From positions 1-64,000 of the forward strand of contig JAZKBU010000002.1 in assembly GCA_040388375.1 (NCBI GenBank): a DNA stretch of 64,000 nt. Reading direction: 5' to 3'. Of this stretch, positions 17,997-26,791 are shown one piece after another. Below the pieces are notes generated by a model, which saw nothing but the letters and a program-made list of their open reading frames with translations, was not told the origin of the DNA and did not search any database. This DNA comes from Bacteroidota bacterium (GTDB taxonomy: Bacteria > Bacteroidota > Bacteroidia > UKL13-3). The position numbers and the translations under genes are program-made. How positions within the stretch are numbered: the stretch's first letter is position 1; each line of letters begins with the position of its first letter.

Positions 17997-19298
17997 TTAC
18001 CCGGCTTTATAAGCCAATATTTTAATTGCATTCCCGTCTTTATCTAATCCGGGCATGGTACAATTGCTAGTTAGTGCTTCCATCGTTACGTTATCCGCAA
18101 ACTGTATTTTTGCCTGAACGGTACCAAAAGCATCATCAGCAGGTGTTCTAACTTGAACAATTGCGCTGTTAGCTTTCATCATAACCGTTGGTGCTGTTAC
18201 AGAGCCTAGCAGTAAGTTTTTGGCAATATTTACATTTCCACTATTATCAACACGTAACCGGGAAGTAGCGTTTGTCGTTAAGTCAACACCGGAAGCGGTT
18301 AATACTATACCTGCACGTAAAGAACCTGCACCGCTTTGAATTAAGAAAGTATTGTTGGCTGCATTGGTAAATGAGGTATTACCGCCAATCAATGATAATA
18401 TGGTTGCAGAACCGCCCTCTGTTATAGTTAATACTCTGCCATTAACATCAACAGAAACAAAGTTGCTTCCATCTAATTTTTCAGCCCGAAAAGCATCACC
18501 AGCAGCAGAAGCTCTCACATGCAACGCAGCCAATGCAGCTACGTTGGCATTAATAACCAATTTGTCCGTAAATTTATTTTGTCCGCTAAATGTATTAGCT
18601 CCTGTCATGGCATTATTACCAGCAAGCGTTGCATAGGCACTTAATAAGCTGGCATCTGCCTTTAAAGCTAATTGAGTATTTACATAGCTAGTTGTAGCCC
18701 TGGTTGCAATTTGACCATCAACATAAACAATACTTGCTTTGTCGGCCAAAGCACCATCAACATAGGTAGTACTTGCTTTTGTACCTACCAGATTGGTTAA
18801 ATTGGTAACAATATTTTCATCATTATTTATTGCAGCTGCCAACTCTGCAATGCTATCTAATGCACCGGGAGGCGCACCGCCATATATTTCAGCTTTCAAT
18901 GCTGCAAGTGCAGCTGTCATTTGCCCGGTGGTACTATAACTAAGCAATGCAGCTGATATTTGCGAGTTTGTATAAATTTGTGTAGCATAGCCGGTTAAGG
19001 CGTTGCTAATGGATGTATCAACATTATCAATTGTGCTGTATGGCTGCAATGCTAAACCAATGGTATCAACCATTGATGTGTTGGTAACATAATTAACGCT
19101 TAAGTCGTCAGCAATAAAATTATTTAGGTAGCTGGTAAATCCGGTTTCAATTAAATCATTAACATCGTTTAGGTCTAATCCGTCACCGGTTTGTGGGCCA
19201 ACAACCCATTTAGAGCCATCCCAAACCATTACATCACCTACGTTGGCCGTTTTAGCCAGTAACCGTTTTTTATATTTACTTGGCAGTTCTTCGCACAT
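17997..19298 (-). CDS. Fibre/spike-like receptor-binding protein candidate
   Basis: The start is set at the ATG 19298 (MCEELPSKYKKRLLAKT) because an AAAGGAG ribosome binding site lies 6 nt upstream; this gives 433 residues. GDVMVWDGSKWVV near the N-terminus is typical of phage fibre and spike attachment regions. The middle holds short repeats of a YVxxxLAxKA type (about 165-240), as in trimeric fibres. A beta-rich C-terminal half follows, with TGANTFSGQNKFTDKLVI. It overlaps the 3' end of the polyvalent gene by 23 bp. It probably sits at the particle surface and binds the host. Confidence 0.7.
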   Translation of the reverse strand: MCEELPSKYKKRLLAKTANVGDVMVWDGSKWVVGPQTGDGLDLNDVNDLIETGFTSYLNNFIADDLSVNYVTNTSMVDTIGLALQPYSTIDNVDTSISNALTGYATQIYTNSQISAALLSYSTTGQMTAALAALKAEIYGGAPPGALDSIAELAAAINNDENIVTNLTNLVGTKASTTYVDGALADKASIVYVDGQIATRATTSYVNTQLALKADASLLSAYATLAGNNAMTGANTFSGQNKFTDKLVINANVAALAALHVRASAAGDAFRAEKLDGSNFVSVDVNGRVLTITEGGSATILSLIGGNTSFTNAANNTFLIQSGAGSLRAGIVLTASGVDLTTNATSRLRVDNSGNVNIAKNLLLGSVTAPTVMMKANSAIVQVRTPADDAFGTVQAKIQFADNVTMEALTSNCTMPGLDKDGNAIKILAYKAG

Positions 19299-22236
19299 TT
19301 TTAACTCCTTTCTTTTTAGAAACTTTTTTTGCAGTTTTATTTTTTGATCTAGCAACGCCACTTAAAGAGGTGTTTGCCGGTACTTTTTTTCGTTTAGATA
19401 TATTGAATTTGGGGCCGATTGCTCCAAATCTGTTTTTGCTTGAATAAGCATAATTATTTACAAACGTATCATCAACTTTGGCAACGTGTAAGTTAACGTA
19501 ACTATCAAACACAGGCTTATTACCTCCTCTTATCTCACCACTAGTGGTACGCTGAAACAAGCCTAAATATTTTTTTGTGGGATTTGATTTGAAAAGTTTT
19601 GTAAACTGAAACTGGTCATAGTCTTGTAGATTGGTGCAGCTGTCAATTAATGCAAAATCATAATCATTGGCTTCGTCACTTATTTTCTGCATTGTTGTTT
19701 CAGTGCTATCATCAATTGGAATCTTTTTTTGATTTTCCGGACTAATGTATTCAGTCTTTAGATACTCAATAAATGATGAAGTTTTAAGCATTTCCGTGCA
19801 ATAAATCTTAACCCTAAAACCTTTATTTGCCATTGCGTTGGCAATAATCCAGGCTAATTGTGTTTTACCTCCGCCCTGGTCACCATCAAGCGTAATAGCA
19901 CATTCGTGGTTTCCTAGGTCGCCAAGTAAATCACCGATGTCGCCATCCAAACGAAATGTACCACCACTTACGACCTGGTCAAGTGTTTGTACATTATCTG
20001 AAGCAACGCCTTTTTGAGTGTCGCTGGCCATGGTAGAAGCAGGTATTTTATCAATATATGTCTTAGCATTTGTAACTGCTAAATCAAATGTTGCAAACGG
20101 ACTGCCTTTTATTGCCCCAAAGTATTTACCATCTTTATAAATAGACCAACCAAAGGTATTTCTTAGTGTATTATGATGTGCGGTTATCTCATAGCCTTTA
20201 TATGAAACTTGCTTATTTGTTTTGCGTGCTAAAGGAGGCGTGTCCCTTAATTCAGTAACGCTATCATTGGCGTTGCTGCCAGGTTCTAAACCTGAAAGGT
20301 TAGTTTGTTTGTTTAAAATAAAGTCAGCTGCCTTTTGAGCATAATTGGCAGCTTTAAAAAAGTATGTTTTATCATTACCAATGAACTTAACCAATCCATT
20401 AGCCCAGCCTTTAGCATAAGCGGCTGAATGTTGAACGGTTTTGTGTAAGATACCGGCTTCACCACACAAATAACATGCTCCAAGCTCTGCAACCAATTCT
20501 TCCCAGCTGTATTGTTTATCGGCAAAACGCTGACTGTTTTTTCTAAAGCTATCAGTACCGCAACGTTTATCGTTTTTGGTACTATGTACAAGCTCATGAA
20601 AAAAGGTTGAATAATACCGGTCTTTAACCTTAAAGTTTTCTATTTTTGGCATTTTAACAATGTCCTGTGATGGAGAGTAAGAAGCTTCATTGCCACCAAA
20701 TTTAATTTTTGGTTTTTGGGGCATGTTGTTTATTATGGCCTCTGCACTTTCAATACGGTCAACTGGTTTGGCTGGCTTGTTATCAGGTTTATTATATTCT
20801 ATACCGTCCGTATCAGCCACATTGTAAACACCGTATAGTTTTAAAAAACTGATTAGTTTTTCTTCTGTTTCCGGCTCTTTAGATTCTTTACCTGGCTGAA
20901 CATCGGTTGTTATGAATTTACCGTAATACGTAACATAATAAGGCTTTGCACCTTTTATTAAAGTACCGCCTTTTTCCGTTATTTGTTTGCTGGTTAAAAA
21001 ATATGGGATGCTGTGGTTTCTTTCGTCCATTTCAGCTAATAAGCTCCAAAAATTAACACCTCTGTAAGCTCTTTTACTACCGAAATTTTGAGGCATTACG
21101 GCACTACCTTTGTCCATGCTCCAAGGTTGTTCCCAGGGAATAACACCTTTGTTAATTTGCTTTATAATGATTCGATTGATAACATCGTAAGGGTTCTTTG
21201 CTTTGCCCTCTATACCGGCTAAGTTATTACCCGTACTATCAATAATACCTAAAGATTTGGCTTCTGCTAAAGTGTATTGTTCAACACCACATAATAGGCC
21301 ATCTAAGCTAGTTGGTTTATCTTTTTTTTTTACTGTTGGCTTACCTAATTTACCAAGTGTAACTGATTTAACCTTTGGCGCTTTTACAACAGCATTCAGT
21401 TTGTTGAATAACTCTTTGTTTATTTGAAAATTTTTAATTTGAATAGTGTTACTGCCATCAAGCTTGAATATACCCAAACTTAGCTTTGCCTCCATTTCTT
21501 TGAGCAACTGGAAGTGTTGGTTTTTATTACCACGTTTAACCAGGGCGGTTATTTTATTGAGGTAATAATTTAATTGGCTTGTTTTAACAAATTTACCTTG
21601 TAAAGAATGAAGTCCTTTTATCAACGTTAATTCAGGAGTAATAACCGTTTTAATTCTTCCGGCTTTTGACTTTCTGACAACTGTTTTAGTAACGGTTTTA
21701 ACTACTTTTTTGATTTTAGTTTTAGGGCGTAATGCCTTTTTTATACCGGCTTCAAAAGCTTCATTGGCAGCTGCTCTTTCTTGTTCGCTATATTCTTCAG
21801 TATCGCTCATATTGGCGTTGTTTGGTTTTTCTTTGTATGCCTCGTTGTTAAAATCAGTAGCTTCATAATAGTATTCAGTTAATCCATTTGGGTAACCGCT
21901 TACCAAGAAATTAATATCGTCAATGATTTGGCTTTCGTCTTTGTTTTCATAGCCCTGTACATGGCCTTGCACTTCTAAGGCCAACTGGTCAACCTTTGTT
22001 CCGTTGGTTTTTATCCATCTTAAGTTAAAAGCTTGTGAACCTCTTTTGCGTAGGTTACTATCGAAAAACCTGTCAAAGCTTTCAGGGCTAAACTTCACAC
22101 CATCTAAATACAAAGCCAAATGGTCCAGGTTTGTAACCGGTACAAAATTTTTGCGTATTTCTTTGGCTTCTTTTGTTGCAAAACCAATTGTTCCGCCCTT
22201 ACCTAATGCTATATTATGTGGTGCTTTCCGTGTCAT
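19276..22236 (-). CDS. Polyvalent protein: ArdC-type domain, zincin metallopeptidase and RadA-like ATPase
   Basis: The protein has 986 residues. The N-terminal 140 residues resemble the short LPD-type domains of polyvalent proteins. A basic linker follows (165-305). An ArdC N-terminal-like ssDNA-binding domain spans about 345-450 (NPYDVINRIIIKQINKGVIPWEQPW). A zincin has HELVH at 547-551 and Glu-rich helix ELVAELGA at 580-587. A small beta domain covers 675-730. The C-terminal RecA/RadA-fold ATPase (about 765-945) has Walker A GDQGGGKTQ (785-793), Walker B FALIDSC (861-867) and the RadA-type KNRFG box (934-938). A Lys/Arg-rich tail closes it. Such proteins are known to be delivered with mobile DNA and counter host defences. 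The RadA-like part may act in recombination or packaging. The ATPase is not an obvious FtsK/A32 packaging type. Confidence 0.82.
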   Translation of the reverse strand: MTRKAPHNIALGKGGTIGFATKEAKEIRKNFVPVTNLDHLALYLDGVKFSPESFDRFFDSNLRKRGSQAFNLRWIKTNGTKVDQLALEVQGHVQGYENKDESQIIDDINFLVSGYPNGLTEYYYEATDFNNEAYKEKPNNANMSDTEEYSEQERAAANEAFEAGIKKALRPKTKIKKVVKTVTKTVVRKSKAGRIKTVITPELTLIKGLHSLQGKFVKTSQLNYYLNKITALVKRGNKNQHFQLLKEMEAKLSLGIFKLDGSNTIQIKNFQINKELFNKLNAVVKAPKVKSVTLGKLGKPTVKKKDKPTSLDGLLCGVEQYTLAEAKSLGIIDSTGNNLAGIEGKAKNPYDVINRIIIKQINKGVIPWEQPWSMDKGSAVMPQNFGSKRAYRGVNFWSLLAEMDERNHSIPYFLTSKQITEKGGTLIKGAKPYYVTYYGKFITTDVQPGKESKEPETEEKLISFLKLYGVYNVADTDGIEYNKPDNKPAKPVDRIESAEAIINNMPQKPKIKFGGNEASYSPSQDIVKMPKIENFKVKDRYYSTFFHELVHSTKNDKRCGTDSFRKNSQRFADKQYSWEELVAELGACYLCGEAGILHKTVQHSAAYAKGWANGLVKFIGNDKTYFFKAANYAQKAADFILNKQTNLSGLEPGSNANDSVTELRDTPPLARKTNKQVSYKGYEITAHHNTLRNTFGWSIYKDGKYFGAIKGSPFATFDLAVTNAKTYIDKIPASTMASDTQKGVASDNVQTLDQVVSGGTFRLDGDIGDLLGDLGNHECAITLDGDQGGGKTQLAWIIANAMANKGFRVKIYCTEMLKTSSFIEYLKTEYISPENQKKIPIDDSTETTMQKISDEANDYDFALIDSCTNLQDYDQFQFTKLFKSNPTKKYLGLFQRTTSGEIRGGNKPVFDSYVNLHVAKVDDTFVNNYAYSSKNRFGAIGPKFNISKRKKVPANTSLSGVARSKNKTAKKVSKKKGVKNVRRTAK

Positions 22237-22240
22237 TATC

Positions 22241-22516
22241 CTAGTATTTCATATCGTCAAAAATGCCTTTGTTATCTTCCGCAACCGTTGCGGCCTTTTG
22301 ACTATGCTCAACTATTTGCGCTTTCATTGCCTGCCATTGCTCCGGGCTATAAATGCGTTCCAGTTCAGCTTCTAATTTGTTTTTTAACTCGTTTAGAACG
22401 GTAATTTTTGGTGCTTGAATATTAACACCGCCTAAAACACCGCTATACAAGCCAACTAATTGGCTTAAATCTTCATCGTTATTGATGGTTACTTGTATGT
22501 TTATTTGTCCTTTCAT
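22241..22516 (-). CDS. Small hypothetical protein
   Basis: From the ATG at 22516, which overlaps the upstream stop (ATGA), the protein has 91 residues starting MKGQINIQVTINNDEDLSQL. A short beta strand is followed by a helical half (VLNELKNKLEAELERIYSPEQWQAMKAQIVEHSQ), and the C-terminus is acidic. It lies 4 bp upstream of the polyvalent gene. No family recognised. Confidence 0.6.
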   Translation of the reverse strand: MKGQINIQVTINNDEDLSQLVGLYSGVLGGVNIQAPKITVLNELKNKLEAELERIYSPEQWQAMKAQIVEHSQKAATVAEDNKGIFDDMKY

Positions 22517-22731
22517 GAGTATATAGTTGTTAGTTGTTGGAAACATGCATCGCTGCAAGCAATTTTATTTGTGTTAAGCTCTTTTTTGCGCATATGTACT
22601 TTTTCATTACACCAAGCACATTTTCCTTTTATTATAGGGTTGGTTTTTGCCTCTTGAATTTCGTAATGAATAGTTATAGCTAATTGGCTGGCTCTATTGT
22701 ATAATTCATATATGAAAAATATAAATCTCAT
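22513..22731 (-). CDS. Small zinc-binding-like protein
   Basis: From the ATG at 22731 (TAATG overlap with the gene before it) the protein has 72 residues. A hydrophobic N-terminal helix (MRFIFFIYELYNRA) is followed by a probable zinc site CAWC...CSDAC. The compact overlapping arrangement with both neighbours supports translation. Function unknown. Confidence 0.6.
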   Translation of the reverse strand: MRFIFFIYELYNRASQLAITIHYEIQEAKTNPIIKGKCAWCNEKVHMRKKELNTNKIACSDACFQQLTTIYS

Positions 22732-22964
22732 TACATGAACATATAAAAGAACCAAATATTGAACACTACTATGGCTATTATAATTGCCAGGCAGCGTTTC
22801 ATATATGGCAATGTTACTTGTGCGTAAATAGCCTTTTCATTCTCGGTAAGGTGGTAATTTTCTTTAATGAATAAATAGTTGCTTCCAAGATTTGAAAGCC
22901 TCTTAAATGCCAAAAAAAACATTACCGCACTTACTACTAATTCTATTATAAAAATGGTTAGCAT
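22731..22964 (-). CDS. Small membrane protein, two helices
   Basis: The protein has 77 residues with two predicted transmembrane helices (about 2-20 and 53-75) joined by a polar 30-residue segment. It is one of several small membrane proteins grouped in the late block, consistent with a virion membrane or with lysis functions. No family recognised. Confidence 0.6.
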   Translation of the reverse strand: MLTIFIIELVVSAVMFFLAFKRLSNLGSNYLFIKENYHLTENEKAIYAQVTLPYMKRCLAIIIAIVVFNIWFFYMFM

Positions 22965-22968
22965 CTGT

Positions 22969-23115
22969 TTATTTTTTATCGTTTAAAGCTCCATCAATGG
23001 CAGATGCTATTACTACACCAACTAAAATGTTAGCCGCATCGTTTTTAGTGTCTAACATTTTACCGGCATAATAACCAAGTGTTGCACCTACCATAATGGT
23101 TAAAAATCTATCCAT
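22969..23115 (-). CDS. 48-residue small membrane protein
   Basis: A short frame fills the gap between two late genes. It starts MDRFLTIMVGATLGYYAGKM and contains glycine-rich hydrophobic segments (6-17 and 30-42). Its ATG overlaps the stop of the spanin-like gene (ATGA), which supports coupled translation. A glycine-zipper-like pattern (GATLGYYAG) recalls small membrane proteins of tail-less phages, but this is only a resemblance. Confidence 0.55.
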   Translation of the reverse strand: MDRFLTIMVGATLGYYAGKMLDTKNDAANILVGVVIASAIDGALNDKK

Positions 23116-23705
23116 CACTTTATTTTAAAATATATGCTTCCTGATATGCTAGGCTGTGGTAACAGTAAATTGCTACTAATGCCTATAATGTATTTATTCT
23201 TCCGGTTGTACATAATGCCCGGTGCAAATGTTTGTGTACCTATAGCAGCACCTACAAAAAAGGCGTTGCCCGCAGGCTCTTTTAATACTGTAGTTTCTTT
23301 AATAATACTATCAGCTCTTAAAATCTTATACGTTATATGGCGCCCTTTAATTTGATTTTGCTCTATGGTATCAGCTATTAACAAAAACAATTCATTATTT
23401 AGTGTGCTACTGTCAATAGCTATATAACCGGTAAACCACTGTTTAATGATGGCTTGCGTATCAATATAAATTGGAATAATAACCGGGTAACTATCTACCC
23501 TGGTAACCGGGTAAGGTCTGTCAATGTATTTTGGCACTGAATCATATTGCAATTCAATAGATTTGGTGTGGCTAAGAGTATCGCTCGTATTGGCGTTACT
23601 ACTATTGGCCAGTTTATACCCTGCCAAATAACCACCGGCAATACTAAAAAGTAAAAGCAATAAAATAAGTATGCCTGAATGTGTGTTTTTGTTATTTTCC
23701 GCCAT
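23115..23705 (-). CDS. Spanin-like/DUF6808-like membrane protein
   Basis: From the ATG at 23705 (MAENNKNTHSG) the protein has 196 residues. An N-terminal transmembrane helix (about 11-30) is followed by a periplasmic part with a Pro/Tyr/Asp-rich stretch (DSVPKYIDRPYPVTRVDSYPVIIPIYID). That stretch is typical of DUF6808-like proteins found next to lysis genes in Bacteroidota phages. The position directly after holin and muramidase fits an inner-membrane spanin-like role. The gene overlaps the holin end by 14 bp. Confidence 0.6.
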   Translation of the reverse strand: MAENNKNTHSGILILLLLLFSIAGGYLAGYKLANSSNANTSDTLSHTKSIELQYDSVPKYIDRPYPVTRVDSYPVIIPIYIDTQAIIKQWFTGYIAIDSSTLNNELFLLIADTIEQNQIKGRHITYKILRADSIIKETTVLKEPAGNAFFVGAAIGTQTFAPGIMYNRKNKYIIGISSNLLLPQPSISGSIYFKIK

Positions 23706-23910
23706 TGTAGTAGTTATTATCATTATTTTTAGCATCAGCACTTTTAAGAAATCCAATAGCCGTTAAAACACCAACTATTAGCACTATGAATGCACCAGCC
23801 TGTTCAATATTTATTTTTCCTGTTAAAAACATTATCAATGCAGCTACTATGAACAGTAGTATTAAGTAGCCAATAATGTTAGTACGCCAGTTTCTTTTGC
23901 TTTTCATCAT
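23692..23910 (-). CDS. Putative holin
   Basis: The protein has 72 residues with a basic N-terminus, two transmembrane helices (about 12-31 and 37-55) and a polar Asn-rich tail. Size, topology and position, overlapping the muramidase end by 32 bp and the spanin-like start by 14 bp, fit a phage holin that permeabilises the inner membrane. Confidence 0.7.
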   Translation of the reverse strand: MMKSKRNWRTNIIGYLILLFIVAALIMFLTGKINIEQAGAFIVLIVGVLTAIGFLKSADAKNNDNNYYNGGK

Positions 23911-24565
23911 TGTTGGTATTGATTAAATATATTGTAAAAAAAAAAGCAGCAAGACCAACTACGCTTACACCGGTTTTAACTGCTACATCTTTAAAATCTA
24001 GTTTTTTTAACCTGGATAGCCAGCTTGTTAAAAATTGTGCTTGGTTTGCAACTGTAGCAGCTCTTTTTCTGTAATGAGCTTCCCTGGCTGCATTATACAA
24101 ATCGAAAAACTTTTTCGGGTCAACACTATTAAGGTTGTTTAGTGTTACAAGGCCAAAGGTTCCGGTTATTGGCATCTTTGAACCAAACCCAAAATCATTG
24201 GCCAGTATCTTTTGAACAAGCTTGGTTGCATCATTAGTGTCAACACCTAAAGCATGGTCATAAATAGTAGTAGCCACGCTTTCATTTTTAATACTTTCGG
24301 CTTTAACCGGTACATAAAAATTGGCAAAGTAAAAGTCCTTTATTAATACTTCTAAAGCAGCACTTGGTACTTTTTCATTGTTTTTAAGTGGGCGGTTTAC
24401 CTGTTTTTTATAGGCGTCAATGATTGCCCAGCCTTGCCATTTTGGCCACCAAACACGGGAAATACCCCTGTAGGTTTCACCGCCTGTATCTCCCGGAGTA
24501 TTGGCGTAGTTACCCTCATTGCCTTTTGCAAAGGTGGTTATTCGTTCAAAACGTGCCGTGCTCAT
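23879..24565 (-). CDS. GH108-type muramidase with C-terminal membrane anchor
   Basis: The protein has 228 residues. The N-terminal glycoside hydrolase 108 domain has the catalytic Glu17 in EGNYANTPGDTGGETYRGIS, then a helical region like the PG_binding_3 part (DATKLVQKILANDFG, FFDLYNAAREAHYRKRA, to about 180). A single transmembrane helix (about 198-216) and a short charged tail end the protein. The enzyme cleaves peptidoglycan glycan strands. The C-terminal anchor is unusual for a free endolysin and would suit a virion-membrane enzyme for entry, an exit enzyme tethered in the inner membrane, or both. The holin follows with overlap. Confidence 0.85.
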   Translation of the reverse strand: MSTARFERITTFAKGNEGNYANTPGDTGGETYRGISRVWWPKWQGWAIIDAYKKQVNRPLKNNEKVPSAALEVLIKDFYFANFYVPVKAESIKNESVATTIYDHALGVDTNDATKLVQKILANDFGFGSKMPITGTFGLVTLNNLNSVDPKKFFDLYNAAREAHYRKRAATVANQAQFLTSWLSRLKKLDFKDVAVKTGVSVVGLAAFFFTIYLINTNNDEKQKKLAY

Positions 24566-24566
24566 A

Positions 24567-25355
24567 TTATGCTACTCTTACTGTAAATCGTGGCTCGTAT
24601 TTGTCAACCTCCAGCGCTTTTAATGCCGGTATTGAAGATTTTAATATATCAGGTTCACGCACCCAGTATTCAGCTTTATTGCTTAAAAGGGCTATCTTAA
24701 ATAGTTGAACGCTAAATGGCTTGCCTCCATTAATGTAGGTATGCAATACAGAATCTAAGAAAACAACCGGTGCCAGGTTAGCACCTTTTGAAAACCGAAT
24801 ATCATTTTTGCCGGTTCCATAATTAAGGCGGTCTTTAAGGCCAAAAACGTCATTATTGGCGTTGTTGATTTTTATTTGAGTTACACCTTTTACCAATCCT
24901 TTAGGTGCCGCTACTGGTTGCTGCACACTCGTTTTGTTGTTATTTTGTTGGCGGGCTTTAACATTCAGGTTAATTAAAAACTGTTCAAATTGGGATGGAA
25001 ATAAAATGCCCCGTATATCTTCTTCCAAATTGTCGCCTTTATTCAGCAGTGAATAAGCATCAACCACTTTTTTCCAGTCGGTTACTGTTTTGGCTAGTTC
25101 CAATATTTTATCACGTTGAGGAAATCCAAACCACTTGTCACCTATAAGAGCCTTAAACTGGCTTGCAAGTCGTGTGTTATCATCACCCTGAATATTACCG
25201 GCTGCATCTTGGGCGCTTTTTTCTTGTTTATTTTTGGTATAAAAATAATAACTACCGCCTGCTACTGCTATAATAACCGCAAATAACAACGGGCTAAAGC
25301 CTCCGCTTTTGGTATTTGCTCCGGGTGTTTGCAATACAATTGTTTTTGTTTCCAT
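24567..25355 (-). CDS. Membrane-anchored late protein, unknown function
   Basis: The protein has 262 residues. The N-terminus is 20 polar residues, then one transmembrane helix (about 21-39, PLLFAVIIAVAGGSYYFYT). A soluble domain follows with a helical repeat region (KALIGDKWFGFPQRDKILELAKTVTDWKKVVDAYSLL) and a C-terminal beta-rich part ending in RFTVRVA. It precedes the muramidase by 1 bp. Its place in the virion block suggests a structural membrane protein. No named family is claimed. Confidence 0.6.
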   Translation of the reverse strand: METKTIVLQTPGANTKSGGFSPLLFAVIIAVAGGSYYFYTKNKQEKSAQDAAGNIQGDDNTRLASQFKALIGDKWFGFPQRDKILELAKTVTDWKKVVDAYSLLNKGDNLEEDIRGILFPSQFEQFLINLNVKARQQNNNKTSVQQPVAAPKGLVKGVTQIKINNANNDVFGLKDRLNYGTGKNDIRFSKGANLAPVVFLDSVLHTYINGGKPFSVQLFKIALLSNKAEYWVREPDILKSSIPALKALEVDKYEPRFTVRVA

Positions 25356-25357
25356 AA

Positions 25358-25603
25358 TTAAAACCCAATCATCTTTTTTAAACTGAAACCTTCGCCACCG
25401 AATGCACCCTCTATCAGGGCTTTGCTATCCATTACTTTGGCGTTAAAATCTTTTACCTTTTCGGGTGTATCTGCTTTGCTGGCTATGCCTGCAAACAGTT
25501 CTAAAACATTATCATCCATAACGTCTGATATTGTTTGTAATTTCTTTTGCTTTATTTCGGCTAAAACGCCTAAGCTTTTGCCTGTTTCTATTTCAACTTT
25601 CAT
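25358..25603 (-). CDS. Small helical late protein
   Basis: The protein has 81 residues and is predicted mostly helical and soluble (KVEIETGKSLGVLAEIKQKKLQTISDVMD), with a Gly/Phe-rich end GGEGFSLKKMIGF. It is packed between two late genes with 1-2 bp gaps. Function unknown; a small scaffold or accessory protein is possible. Confidence 0.55.
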   Translation of the reverse strand: MKVEIETGKSLGVLAEIKQKKLQTISDVMDDNVLELFAGIASKADTPEKVKDFNAKVMDSKALIEGAFGGEGFSLKKMIGF

Positions 25604-25604
25604 A

Positions 25605-26456
25605 TTATGCCGGTTGTGCTTGTTTGCGTTCTAAATGTTTTTTCATGATGTCAAGTGCAGCTGCTAATGAGCCAGGCACTTTTAAAATTAAAACCAACAA
25701 TTCGTGTATGTTAACAAGTTCACTTTCTGGAAGTGCTGCAAACATTTGATACGCTTCATTTATTGATTGGTTATACTCCGGGTTGGCTAATAATGGGTGT
25801 GTGGCTATTGCTGGTGCGCCAGTGTTATTACCCGGAGCTGCACCACCTAAAAGAGGGCCTATCATTCCTTCAATAGGAACATCAAACTTTTTAGCCAGTG
25901 CAAGGCCAATAAGCATACCTATTTTATCGTTTTTCAGGGCCTTGTCTGCAATTTCTCCGGCTTTGTCAAAAAAGCCATTTAATCCACTTTTTTGAGTAAG
26001 AGAATGTTCTTTTGTCAACATTTCTTTCTCGTACATATGCTTTGTTTCAACGGTTTTATGGTCTATTTGCAATAACCCATAATCTTTGTTTAGTTTGACA
26101 AATTCCAAATCCAACGCATCATACTTTTTTTTGAGTTCGGCTTTATCTGCCTCTAAATCTGCAATTCTCTTATTTAAGTAGGTTAACTCATGTGAATTGG
26201 CCGTTTGTGGATAGCCCCATTGTGGCGTTGGTTGATCTCTATGGTTTGGAATTGTGCCAGGAAACAACGTTGGTTGTGGCGCTACTTCAGTTCCGATACC
26301 GGCCAATGATAATCCTTGCATTTCTGCATAAGCCTGGCATACATCATTAACAAACCTTTTGTTGATGTGCATGATAGAAGCAATTTCATTTTGTGACTTA
26401 TAGCCTTTAAAATGAAGCTCTATAATTTTTTCCTTTTGTTCTTTAGTTAGTGCCAT
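25605..26456 (-). CDS. HTH and coiled-coil late protein
   Basis: The start is set at 26456 (MALTKEQKEKIIELHFKGYK), giving 283 residues, because the upstream alternative would overlap the previous gene far more. Residues 3-42 form a helix-turn-helix of the Sigma-70 region 4/transposase type (SQNEIASIMHINKRFVNDV). A Pro-rich linker follows, then a coiled coil (about 85-155), then hydrophobic helices (DKIGMLIGLALAKKF) and an Ala/Pro-rich stretch. A DNA-binding protein within the virion block could link genome and capsid or scaffold assembly. This is inference. Confidence 0.6.
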   Translation of the reverse strand: MALTKEQKEKIIELHFKGYKSQNEIASIMHINKRFVNDVCQAYAEMQGLSLAGIGTEVAPQPTLFPGTIPNHRDQPTPQWGYPQTANSHELTYLNKRIADLEADKAELKKKYDALDLEFVKLNKDYGLLQIDHKTVETKHMYEKEMLTKEHSLTQKSGLNGFFDKAGEIADKALKNDKIGMLIGLALAKKFDVPIEGMIGPLLGGAAPGNNTGAPAIATHPLLANPEYNQSINEAYQMFAALPESELVNIHELLVLILKVPGSLAAALDIMKKHLERKQAQPA

Positions 26457-26790
26457 TGCAGTTACATTTACATTCCAAATAGTTGGGGTTTGGAACAATG
26501 AGTGTTTTAACAATTCTTAACATCATGGTAGTATCTGATGTCTGTTCATCAAATGTTACGGGTAAAAATTGGTCATCTAAAAAAGGCAAGTCGCAGCCTG
26601 ATGAAATACAACAGTCTTCGTCAGAATCCTTTAGCTTATCAGTATCGCCAATAACAACAGGTGTAGGTGTAAGCAATACCGCATTAATTCGCAGTACATG
26701 CTTAAGCGGTATTTTATCATTTTTGGTAACGACCAAAGTTTCACGCCTTACGCCAATAAATTCACGGGTATTACTATTACAACCACACAT
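26443..26790 (-). CDS. Cysteine-rich small structural-protein candidate, related to its upstream neighbour
   Basis: The protein has 115 residues, is predicted beta-rich and has Cys clusters at both ends (MCGCNS; LECKCNCN) and in the middle (EDCCISSGCDL). The segment LDDQFLPVTFD aligns with LDNRFLPIEFV in the next gene upstream (26792-27169). Both proteins have similar length and a final strand with VK-like pattern, so they look like diverged paralogues. Two small adjacent beta proteins in a virion block could be capsid or vertex proteins. Confidence 0.55.
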   Translation of the reverse strand: MCGCNSNTREFIGVRRETLVVTKNDKIPLKHVLRINAVLLTPTPVVIGDTDKLKDSDEDCCISSGCDLPFLDDQFLPVTFDEQTSDTTMMLRIVKTLIVPNPNYLECKCNCNGTN

Positions 26791-26791
26791 G

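Noticed and set aside
19276-22236. Terminase or FtsK-type packaging ATPase
   Set aside because: The C-terminal P-loop has a RadA-like KNRFG box and RecA-like spacing; no terminase nuclease domain follows.
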